36,754 nucleotides of DNA, taken from UBA2283 sp041658955. GTDB lineage: Bacteria > Patescibacteriota > Microgenomatia > UBA12405. The stretch spans positions 1 to 36,754 of the forward strand of contig JBAZZE010000009.1 of assembly GCA_041658955.1 (NCBI GenBank), read 5' to 3'. The notes beneath the pieces are model-generated. The model searched no databases, had not been told where the DNA came from, and saw only the letters and a program-made list of their open reading frames with translations. Shown here in pieces: positions 30,683 to 36,754 of the stretch. Position 1 is the first letter of the stretch, and the number at the start of each line of letters is the position of its first letter. The position numbers and the translations under genes are program-made.

Positions 30683-31417
30683 ATGAAAAATATAGTCTCG
30701 TTACTTATCTTTGCGCTATTTTTATCGAGTTGTACCCAAAAAATTTCACCCAAGATTGAAGAGACCAAAAGAATAATTGAAAACATTACTGAAACCATTG
30801 CTCCAGCTCCTACAGTAATTCTTAAATCAGGTCTCCCCAACAAACATCTAATTAAAACAGCCTTTGTTCCCCAAGCTCCAGAAAAAAACTGGGATCAACC
30901 ATGGCAGGATGCTTGTGAAGAAGCTTCACTTTTAACTTTAAAATATTATTATCAAAACAAAACTCCCCAAGTCGCTTCTTTAGTCACCGAATATCAGCAA
31001 TTATTCAGTTTCGAAAGCGACAATAATCTTAGTCATGACATTAATATCGAAAACATGAGTACCATATCTTCCCAATACTTAGGTTTAAAACCAAATATTA
31101 TCGAAAACCCTACTATTGAAGATCTAAAAACAGAACTTTCCCAAGAAAAACCAGTGATTATTACTGCCAATGGTAAAACCTTATACCAGGAAAACAAAAA
31201 CTTCCGTTCAGGCGGTCCTTGGTATCACAGTCTGGTTATTCTAGGTTATGACGATAACTCCCAAAAGTTTACAGTTCATGATGTTGGTACCCAGCATGGT
31301 GCCTATTTTAAATATTCTTACAACTTACTTCTCGAAAGTATTCACGATCTTCCTCCTTCCGGAAAGAAGGAAGAAATTGATAGTGGAGCCAAACGAGTCC
31401 TCGTTTTGATAAAATAA
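30683..31417 (+). CDS. Lipoprotein with C39-type papain-like peptidase domain
   Basis: The 244-residue protein begins with a lipoprotein signal peptide (MKNIVSLLIFALFLSSC, lipidated Cys17). The mature part has a C39-like cysteine peptidase fold: QDACEEASLL with the likely nucleophile Cys78, GPWYHSLVILGYDD with His182, and VHDVGT with Asp200. C39-like domains cleave leader peptides or process surface proteins; as a lone exported lipoprotein its target is unknown. It opens a run of plus-strand envelope genes and is followed after 4 nt by the cyclophilin lipoprotein gene. Confidence 0.82.
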   Translation: MKNIVSLLIFALFLSSCTQKISPKIEETKRIIENITETIAPAPTVILKSGLPNKHLIKTAFVPQAPEKNWDQPWQDACEEASLLTLKYYYQNKTPQVASLVTEYQQLFSFESDNNLSHDINIENMSTISSQYLGLKPNIIENPTIEDLKTELSQEKPVIITANGKTLYQENKNFRSGGPWYHSLVILGYDDNSQKFTVHDVGTQHGAYFKYSYNLLLESIHDLPPSGKKEEIDSGAKRVLVLIK

Positions 31418-31421
31418 ACAA

Positions 31422-32024
31422 ATGAAAAAAATAATTATCGCTTCTATTGCTACATTTGTTTTATCATCCTGTACTCTATTTCCTAAGAATACAGACGACA
31501 ATTTAAACTTATCAGTTTCTCCCACTTCAAATATGGTTCCAGTAACCTCAGTCATTACTCAAAGTCCAACTACTACCTCTAAAGCAGGTGATACCGTAGT
31601 CGCTTTAAAAACTAAAGACGGACAAATTGTTATCAAGTTATTTAGCCAGGAAACACCCAACACCATTAAAACTTTCATGAGTAAAGTTAGTAGTGGTTTT
31701 TACAATGGTCTAACCTTTCATCGGGTAATCGATGGCTTTATGGCTCAAGGCGGTGACCCAACTGGTACCGGTACAGGTGGTGGAAGTCAAAAATCAGAAA
31801 TTAACTCCATTCCGTTTGTTAGAGGCTCACTCGGACTCGCTCGAACTCCAGTCACCAAAGATATTAGCAATGACTCTCAATTTTTCATCTGTTTTACCAC
31901 TGAAGGCTGCCAGCACCTAACCGGCGATTACGTAAATTTTGGTCAGGTTATCAGTGGACTTGATGTTCTCGATAAGATTCGCCAAGGTGACAAAATATTA
32001 GAAATTACCGCTAATACCAAATGA
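31422..32024 (+). CDS. Cyclophilin-type peptidyl-prolyl isomerase lipoprotein
   Basis: The 200-residue protein has a lipoprotein signal (MKKIIIASIATFVLSSC, Cys17), a Ser/Thr-rich linker (to about residue 55), then a cyclophilin domain. The domain shows TPNTIKTFMSKVSSGFYNG, TFHRVIDGFMAQGGDPTGTG with the catalytic Arg (HRV) and the QGGDP loop, DSQFFICF and NFGQVISGLDVLDKI. It catalyses proline isomerisation in exported proteins outside the membrane, helping surface proteins fold after SecA-driven export. The stop overlaps the next ATG by 4 nt. Confidence 0.93.
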   Translation: MKKIIIASIATFVLSSCTLFPKNTDDNLNLSVSPTSNMVPVTSVITQSPTTTSKAGDTVVALKTKDGQIVIKLFSQETPNTIKTFMSKVSSGFYNGLTFHRVIDGFMAQGGDPTGTGTGGGSQKSEINSIPFVRGSLGLARTPVTKDISNDSQFFICFTTEGCQHLTGDYVNFGQVISGLDVLDKIRQGDKILEITANTK

Positions 32025-32404
32025 AAAAAATAATTATTGCTATAGTTCTAGTCTTAGTCGTTGTCTTTACCTACAAAACCCTTTCCACACCACCTAAGAC
32101 CAAAGGTGTCTCTTCCGAAGATGCCGAGATGATCTTGTTCTGGGGTGACGGCTGTCCGCATTGTAAGATCGTTGATGGTTATATAACCGACAACAAAATT
32201 GACGAAAAAGTCAAAATCTCTTACAAAGAAGTCTATTACAACAAATCCAATCAAAACCTCCTTCAAGAAACTGTCAAAAAATGCCCTTCCATTGATGCTT
32301 CTCAGGGTATTGGAGTACCATTGGCTTTCGTCAAAGCCGATAGTACTTGTCTTTATGGTGATACTCCTATCATCGATTGGCTCAAGTCCAGAATGGTAAA
32401 ATAA
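32021..32404 (+). CDS. Membrane-anchored thioredoxin-like protein with CPHC motif
   Basis: The 127-residue protein has an N-terminal membrane anchor (MKKIIIAIVLVLVVVFTYKT) and a short thioredoxin-like domain with WGDGCPHC (Cys45, Cys48). A CPHC active site is typical of DsbA-type oxidants. A third and fourth cysteine (C in VKKCPSID and STCLYGD) are also present. The segment IGVPLAF supplies the conserved cis-Pro. It probably forms or shuffles disulfides in exported proteins and is coupled to the cyclophilin by an ATGA overlap. The short fold lacks most of the DsbA helical insertion. Confidence 0.8.
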   Translation: MKKIIIAIVLVLVVVFTYKTLSTPPKTKGVSSEDAEMILFWGDGCPHCKIVDGYITDNKIDEKVKISYKEVYYNKSNQNLLQETVKKCPSIDASQGIGVPLAFVKADSTCLYGDTPIIDWLKSRMVK

Positions 32405-32407
32405 ATC

Positions 32408-32749
32408 GTGTCCAAACGAATAAAAAGCCACGAGTTCCATTTTGGTCCAGCTGTACTAATCCGTTTTATTCTTTTCGTAATTGTGGTCTATCTGTCCATC
32501 AATTACTTTAGTGCTTCCGAGGTCAATATCGACCTCCCAGTTCCAAACTTGGTCAAATACCTACCTCCTCGCTCCCAGCAGGTGTTAGGGGAAACAACCG
32601 AATATATCAATTCATCCGCCATTTCAGACAAATACAACGAATTTACTATTTTTGTCCAAGAATTTCCTCAAAAACATCTAAAACAGTTAAAAATTGATAT
32701 TATCAACCGATTAGCCAAAGAATTAATAAATCGTATTGATAATCCATAA
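32408..32749 (+). CDS. Hypothetical single-pass membrane protein (113 aa)
   Basis: I do not recognise this protein. It starts with GTG and a basic N-terminus (SKRIKSHEFHFGP), then one membrane helix (about 15-33, AVLIRFILFVIVVYLSINYF), then an extracytoplasmic region with DLPVPNLVKYLPPRSQQVLGE and a helical tail. It starts 3 nt after the thioredoxin-like gene. Its TAA stop overlaps the prfB ATG by 1 nt, so translation is coupled. The position suggests an envelope role. Confidence 0.6.
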   Translation: MSKRIKSHEFHFGPAVLIRFILFVIVVYLSINYFSASEVNIDLPVPNLVKYLPPRSQQVLGETTEYINSSAISDKYNEFTIFVQEFPQKHLKQLKIDIINRLAKELINRIDNP

Positions 32750-33822
32750 TGAACGAATTAATAGAACTCAGTCAAAATTTGGAGAGTATTAAGCAAAAGC
32801 TTAATTATCAACAAATCACCACAGAAGTCGACGAACTAAGACACTTATCTGAAGACCCTTCCATTTGGGATGACCCGATTAAAGCTGGTGAAACCATGCA
32901 AAATCTAAGTTCTCGTGAAAAAATAATTCAAAATATTAAAGAAATCGAAGAAAAACTAAAAGAAATTAGTGAACTTATAGATGTCTTTGGCCAATCAAAA
33001 GATGAAAATTTCCAATTAGAAATTGAAAAATCTCAAAATCTAATTCAAAAAAGAATCGAAGAACTAGAACTTGAAACCTACCTATCTGGCAAATACGATA
33101 AAAATCAAGCCTTTTTATCGGTTCACGCTGGTCAAGGTGGTACCGAAGCCATGGACTGGGCTGCGATGCTCCAAAGAATGTATATGCGTTATTTTGAGCG
33201 TAAAGAATGGAAGTTTGAAATGCTTGATATGAATCCAGGGGAAGAAGCTGGTATAAAATCAGCCTATTTCAAGGTCACTGTGCCCAGTGCTTATGGTTAT
33301 CTTCGCAATGAAAATGGAGCCCATCGTTTAGTTAGACTTTCACCTTTTAATGCCGACCAACTCCGCCAAACTTCATTTGCCAAAGTTGAAGTCACCCCAG
33401 TAATAAATAATGCAACAGAAATTGATGTCCGACCTGAAGATATAGAGTTTTCCGCTTTTCGAGCTGGTGGGCATGGTGGCCAAAACGTCAACAAAGTTAG
33501 CACTGCAGTTCGTTTGACTCACAAACCTACTGGCATCACTGTATCTTGTCAATCTCAACGATCTCAAGACCAAAACAGATTAGTTGCTATGGAAATGTTG
33601 TCATCAAAGCTGTGGGCGATGGAACAAGAAAAACAGTCTGCCGAAAATCAATCTATAAAAGGCGATCATGTTATAGCTGGTTGGGGACACCAAATTAGAT
33701 CTTATGTTCTTCATCCCTACAAAATGGTCAAAGATTTACGTACCAAATACGAGACTTCAGACACTACCAGTGTTTTAGATGGTGATCTTGATGAGTTTAT
33801 CAAAGCCGAGTTAAAGCTCTAA
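32749..33822 (+). CDS. prfB: Peptide chain release factor 2
   Basis: RF2 ends translation at UGA and UAA. The 357-residue protein has the stop-codon-reading SPF tripeptide (198-200) and the catalytic GGQ (243-245, in GHGGQNVNKVSTAVRLTHKP), which triggers peptidyl-tRNA hydrolysis. The rest matches RF2, including AGQGGTEAMDWAAML. The frame is continuous from the ATG with no internal TGA, so the programmed frameshift found in many prfB genes is absent. It is coupled to the upstream membrane gene by a 1-nt overlap and sits within envelope genes. Confidence 0.97.
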   Translation: MNELIELSQNLESIKQKLNYQQITTEVDELRHLSEDPSIWDDPIKAGETMQNLSSREKIIQNIKEIEEKLKEISELIDVFGQSKDENFQLEIEKSQNLIQKRIEELELETYLSGKYDKNQAFLSVHAGQGGTEAMDWAAMLQRMYMRYFERKEWKFEMLDMNPGEEAGIKSAYFKVTVPSAYGYLRNENGAHRLVRLSPFNADQLRQTSFAKVEVTPVINNATEIDVRPEDIEFSAFRAGGHGGQNVNKVSTAVRLTHKPTGITVSCQSQRSQDQNRLVAMEMLSSKLWAMEQEKQSAENQSIKGDHVIAGWGHQIRSYVLHPYKMVKDLRTKYETSDTTSVLDGDLDEFIKAELKL

Positions 33823-34851
33823 ATGAAAAAATTGATACTAGCCATTATTCTATTTGTAATAGCTCTAATTCCCGCTAGTATTTTTGTTGTTTTAAACTAC
33901 TTAAGTAAGTCAACTAATACCTCTATTCCCTATTTTCCCAGCACTCTATATCAGTCATTCAAGAACCCTTCACTTTCTTCTGGGTTTAATTTTGTCATGC
34001 TGGGTGTTGACCCTCGTGATGACCAGCTAGAAAAAACCCAAGTTTCCGACAGTATTATTATCGGCCGACTAACCCGATCTTGGCAAATAAAATTAATTTC
34101 AATTCCTCGAGATTTATGGATATATTCCCTTGACTCAAAAGTTAATCAAATCTATCCTCTATCCCAAGAAAAAATCAGTACCCAACAAAGTTATGAATAT
34201 ATTCAAAATGAATTTTCCAAATTAACCGGACAATCAGTCACTCGAACTTTAGTCTTGACCACTGATAACCTTATTGAATTAACCAAAATAATTGGAGGTG
34301 TTGACGTCCTCCAGGAGTCCACTTACACTGATAAACTTTATCCAAATCCTGAATACGTTAAAAATCCATCTCCCAAAATTCCTATCTATACTACCGTTGT
34401 TTTTCCAAAAGGTATACTCCACTTAGACGAAACAAATATCACCGAGTATGTTCGTTCCCGTAAAGGTCAAAATGAAGATGGTTCCGGCAGTAATGACCCC
34501 GGTCGTATCCAACGTCAACAGCTACTTCTGGAAGCATTATTAACCAAGCTAAAATCGCCTGATTTTATCTCAAACCCAACAAATCTATTAACTCTTTACA
34601 ATTTTTGGCACCAAAAAATTCGTACAAATATTACTGATGGAGATATATTTAGTTTGATATTATCCGGGAAAAAACAATTACTAGACCTTAACCTTACCAA
34701 GACCAATATTCCAGCCGGAGAAAATCCCCAAAAAGATATCCTTTATCACCCCAAAACATTCATCAATAAACAATGGGTCTATATTCCAGTTGACAAAGAA
34801 TACCGGGCCTTCCAAGACTATATTTCCGGTTTTCTGGGAACACAGCTCTAA
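33823..34851 (+). CDS. LytR-CpsA-Psr (LCP) family protein
   Basis: LCP proteins transfer glycopolymers from lipid carriers to the cell wall or other acceptors. The 342-residue protein has an N-terminal membrane anchor (MKKLILAIILFVIALIPASI) and the LCP domain: NFVMLGVDPRDD, VSDSIIIGRL, KLISIPRDLWIY (the RD lipid-contact motif), NLIELTKIIGGVDV, and ITEYVRSRKGQNEDGSGSNDPGRIQRQQ with the key Arg residues. A C-terminal tail (about 245-342) follows the core. Its ATG directly abuts the prfB stop, so it shares that transcript. Confidence 0.9.
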   Translation: MKKLILAIILFVIALIPASIFVVLNYLSKSTNTSIPYFPSTLYQSFKNPSLSSGFNFVMLGVDPRDDQLEKTQVSDSIIIGRLTRSWQIKLISIPRDLWIYSLDSKVNQIYPLSQEKISTQQSYEYIQNEFSKLTGQSVTRTLVLTTDNLIELTKIIGGVDVLQESTYTDKLYPNPEYVKNPSPKIPIYTTVVFPKGILHLDETNITEYVRSRKGQNEDGSGSNDPGRIQRQQLLLEALLTKLKSPDFISNPTNLLTLYNFWHQKIRTNITDGDIFSLILSGKKQLLDLNLTKTNIPAGENPQKDILYHPKTFINKQWVYIPVDKEYRAFQDYISGFLGTQL

Positions 34852-34876
34852 ACCTATCTTCGTCGCGAAAGATAAA

Positions 34877-34959
34877 TATTCCCAAGTGAAAAATATGAAT
34901 CACGACGAGAATGTAGTTGGACTACATTAAGGAGTGATGAATATTTTGTAACTTGAATA
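34877..34959 (+). other. Long imperfect hairpin element of unknown class
   Basis: Five paired blocks make one long imperfect stem: TATTC/GAATA, AAGT/ACTT, AAAATAT/ATATTTT and ATCAC/GTGAT, with a tandem GA/GA internal loop between the last two. The apical part contains a second perfect hairpin ATGTAGT-TGG-ACTACAT (34911-34927). About 21 of 27 bases per arm pair. Just before it TATCTT-CGTCGCGA-AAGATA (34855-34874) gives another small stem. This could be a structured RNA, a palindromic mobile remnant or a terminator region. I recognise no known RNA family. Confidence 0.5.
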
Positions 34960-35009
34960 GTTGTTCTTGCAGCAGAAGAGGGTTTGGAGGTGGGTTCTAG
35001 TTAATAATT

Positions 35010-35018
35010 TGCTATACT
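35010..35018 (+). promoter_or_regulatory. Extended -10 promoter before the OB-like anchored protein
   Basis: TGCTATACT is an extended -10 element (TATACT at 35013-35018). The ATG at 35044 lies 25 nt downstream, so this transcript would have a leader of roughly 18 nt. It starts a unit that includes ftsE and ftsX. Confidence 0.55.
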
Positions 35019-35043
35019 GGATTATTAGCATTTATGGACTCAT

Positions 35044-35526
35044 ATGGACATACCTAATCTCTCAACTGAAAAGCCAAAATCCCCACCTTCAGATATCAAC
35101 TTTTCTTTACTTCCTATAATTATCGTTTTGGTTTTAGCTCTTGTATCCGGATTTTGGATTTCCCGATTTTTTCCAATGAATAAAGGCACCGTAGCCAAGA
35201 CTACTACTACAACCGAGGGTCAAACTGTAATTTCTACCGACAAAATAAGTAGCGCCGATGAAATTAAAGCAGGTAAGGTTTATGGCAACGCCGAAAAAAG
35301 CTTTAAGGATTCTGCCACCGGAGTTATTGAGAAAGGATCGATTAATGGTGAAGGTACTCATATTCTTATCCGTGAGGGTGGTCTAAGTCAGCGTGCTTCC
35401 CTAATTTCTTCTACCGTAGATTTAGATTTATTTGTTGGTAAAAAAGTCGAAATAAAAGGTGAAACTAATGCCTCGAATAAAACTTCTTGGCTTTTGGATG
35501 TTGGTAGCCTTAAGGTTCTTGAATAA
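35044..35526 (+). CDS. Membrane-anchored protein with OB-like C-terminal domain
   Basis: I cannot name this 160-residue protein. It has a proline-rich cytoplasmic N-terminus, one membrane helix (about 22-42, LLPIIIVLVLALVSGFWISR), a Thr-rich linker (53-62) and a C-terminal beta-rich domain. The ending DLDLFVGKKVEIKGETN plus SWLLDVGSLKVLE resembles a small OB-fold-like domain seen in CPR membrane proteins. An earlier in-frame option does not exist; the ATG at 35034 belongs to a different, short frame. It precedes ftsE by 2 nt and is likely co-transcribed with ftsEX. Confidence 0.65.
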   Translation: MDIPNLSTEKPKSPPSDINFSLLPIIIVLVLALVSGFWISRFFPMNKGTVAKTTTTTEGQTVISTDKISSADEIKAGKVYGNAEKSFKDSATGVIEKGSINGEGTHILIREGGLSQRASLISSTVDLDLFVGKKVEIKGETNASNKTSWLLDVGSLKVLE

Positions 35527-35528
35527 AG

Positions 35529-36236
35529 ATGAACGTATTATTTAAAGACGTTAGTAAGCACTTTGGTTCCATCAAAGCGCTGGAAAACCTAAACTTTGAA
35601 GTCAAGACTGGTGACTTCGTATTTATCGTCGGCTCTTCTGGTGCTGGTAAATCTACTCTACTTAAAATGATCTTAAGCCAGTATCGCCCTAGTACCGGAG
35701 AGATCTATATTGATGGTCATCTTCTCAATTTTAAAAATAAACACCTAATCGACAAACTTCGCCAAAATATTGGTGTAATTTTTCAGGACTATCAGCTCAT
35801 CGCCGACAAAACAGTTGAAGAAAATATTGCTTTGGCTCTAGATATAAATGGATTCCCTAGTCGCGAGATCCCACAGCGAGTCGAAAAAGCCATTGATCAG
35901 GTATTTCTTCAAAGCCGTCGTCATTTGTTTCCCTCTCAATTATCAGGTGGAGAACTTCAGCGGGCAGCGCTAGCCCGAGCACTAGCCATTGACCCCAAAC
36001 TCATTCTCGCCGACGAACCTACAGGCAACCTAGATCCAGAAAACTCTTGGAACCTCATCAAACTTCTTAAAGATATCAACGAGACCAAAGGCACTACCAT
36101 TATCATGACCACTCACAATATTGACATTGTCGACTCCCTAAATAAACGCAAAATAACCATGAAAAATGGAACAATTGTTCATGATTCCGCCAAAAAGATA
36201 GTCAAAAAGTTAAAGAAGAAAAAATTAAAAAAATGA
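35529..36236 (+). CDS. ftsE: Cell division ABC transporter ATPase FtsE
   Basis: FtsE with FtsX regulates peptidoglycan hydrolases at the division site. The 235-residue protein has Walker A GSSGAGKST (about 36-44), a Q-loop (VIFQDYQL), signature LSGGELQRAALARAL, Walker B LILADEPTGNLDP and an H-loop (TTHN). The N-terminus (MNVLFKDVSKHFGSIKALENL) and the length match FtsE. A lysine-rich tail ends the protein. The stop overlaps the ftsX ATG by 4 nt. Confidence 0.95.
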   Translation: MNVLFKDVSKHFGSIKALENLNFEVKTGDFVFIVGSSGAGKSTLLKMILSQYRPSTGEIYIDGHLLNFKNKHLIDKLRQNIGVIFQDYQLIADKTVEENIALALDINGFPSREIPQRVEKAIDQVFLQSRRHLFPSQLSGGELQRAALARALAIDPKLILADEPTGNLDPENSWNLIKLLKDINETKGTTIIMTTHNIDIVDSLNKRKITMKNGTIVHDSAKKIVKKLKKKKLKK

Positions 36237-36754
36237 ACATCTATCGCAACACCTGGCACCATATCCGTAGATCTCCCTTTCAGAGTTTTACGGCTATAGC
36301 CACTATGACACTCAGCTTCTTTGCATTGAGTACTTTTGCCATCATCAGCAATGGCATGAACTCTCTCCTAAATTATTTTGAAACCAAACCAGAAATCACC
36401 ATTTTTCTTAAAGATGGCCTTGATAAATCTACGATTGAAAATCTCCAGACAGAAATCAGCAATTACAACTCCATAAAAGAAATTAAGTTCATTTCCAAAG
36501 AAAAAGCCTTAGCTATTTACAAAGAACAAAATAAAAATAGTCCACTCTTAACCGAAATGGTTACCGCCAGCATTCTACCCGCATCTTTTGAAGTATCAGT
36601 CTCTGATGTCAAAGTGTTAGAACAAATATCCCAGAATTTTTCCGCCAAAAAAGATCAGGTTGACGAAATAATTTATCAAAAAGATATTATTACCTCCATT
36701 CTTTCTTGGACCAATATTATCCGTCAAATCGGTATTGTTACTGTCGCTGTCTTT
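36233..36754 (+). CDS. ftsX: Cell division protein FtsX, 5' part
   Basis: The gene starts at the ATG overlapping the ftsE stop and is open to the window edge, giving 174 residues. It shows the FtsX start: a short cytoplasmic NIYRNTWHHIRRSPFQSFTA, a first membrane helix (about 21-42, IATMTLSFFALSTFAIIS), then the extracytoplasmic domain (KPEITIFLKDG, KEIKFISKEKALAIYKEQN, LPASFEVSVSD) and the beginning of the second membrane helix (WTNIIRQIGIVTVAVF). The KFISKEKAL pattern is typical of FtsX. The C-terminal half lies outside the window. Confidence 0.9.
   Translation, partial: MNIYRNTWHHIRRSPFQSFTAIATMTLSFFALSTFAIISNGMNSLLNYFETKPEITIFLKDGLDKSTIENLQTEISNYNSIKEIKFISKEKALAIYKEQNKNSPLLTEMVTASILPASFEVSVSDVKVLEQISQNFSAKKDQVDEIIYQKDIITSILSWTNIIRQIGIVTVAVF

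Noticed and set aside
31422..32040. Duplication between the cyclophilin and CPHC genes, which share their first 17 bases
   Set aside because: The identity is limited to the MKKIII signal-peptide start and does not extend into the mature proteins, so it reflects codon and signal composition.
32749..32860. Programmed frameshift in prfB
   Set aside because: The frame is continuous from the ATG and no internal in-frame TGA or Shine-Dalgarno-like stimulator occurs near codon 25.
1..36754. CRISPR array, prophage, insertion sequence or defence island
   Set aside because: No regularly spaced repeats, transposase, integrase, phage structural genes or recognised defence genes were seen; the window is mostly core genes.

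Overview
The window looks like a chromosome segment of a Candidate Phyla Radiation (Patescibacteria) bacterium, probably of the Microgenomates lineage. This rests on the AT-rich but conserved housekeeping genes, very tight packing (ATGA start/stop overlaps and tail-to-tail gene overlaps), an archaeal-type tyrosyl-tRNA synthetase, small exported proteins and a sortase, and almost no Shine-Dalgarno motifs. Release factor 2 is present and TGA is used as a stop, so this is not a UGA-recoding group such as Gracilibacteria or SR1. The phylum placement is inference; there is no rRNA or ribosomal protein here to anchor it.

Layout. 1-6.4 kb: the end of ssb, then ung and an extended adenylate-kinase-like gene (minus), tRNA-Glu(CTC), and a two-gene plus-strand unit (GT-C membrane glycosyltransferase and a 552-residue orphan with a nucleoside-phosphorylase-like C-terminus). 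5.2-8.2 kb: a minus-strand competence/DNA-uptake block, small gene-comM-yraN-dprA. 8.2-15.2 kb: all three excision-repair genes uvrB, uvrA and uvrC on the plus strand, separated by small minus-strand hypothetical genes. 15.2-18.4 kb: two family 2 glycosyltransferases, then tyrS and a sortase on the minus strand. 18.4-28.7 kb: a previously hidden 31-codon gene with a near-consensus promoter and a terminator, then greA, lysS (fused to a PheT-like tRNA-binding domain), a Nudix protein, an HD protein, serS, secA, a small gene, a DHH phosphoesterase, a HIT protein and a small membrane protein. 28.8-30.6 kb: typA (minus). 30.7-36.75 kb: an envelope gene run with C39 peptidase lipoprotein, cyclophilin lipoprotein, CPHC thioredoxin-like protein, small membrane protein, prfB, LCP protein, anchored OB-like protein, ftsE and the start of ftsX.

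How it works together. ssb, ung, comM, dprA and uvrABC form a genome-maintenance and DNA-uptake neighbourhood. aaRS genes (tyrS, lysS, serS), prfB, typA, greA and tRNA-Glu supply translation and transcription. secA, the sortase, the LCP protein, lipoproteins and ftsEX serve the cell surface.

Most notable signals: (1) at least sixteen genes have a -10-like hexamer ending only 5-8 nt before the start codon, pointing to widespread leaderless transcription; (2) a dispersed palindrome-type repeat is inserted in frame inside uvrC, and a second repeat-like element lies at 28.7 kb; (3) a leaderless 31-codon membrane microprotein gene lies at 18.5 kb; (4) uvrA and uvrB share an ACCCGAA-type direct repeat just upstream of their -10 boxes; (5) UvrC lacks its (HhH)2 domain and has an altered cysteine cluster; (6) structured intergenic elements lie before serS and after the LCP gene.
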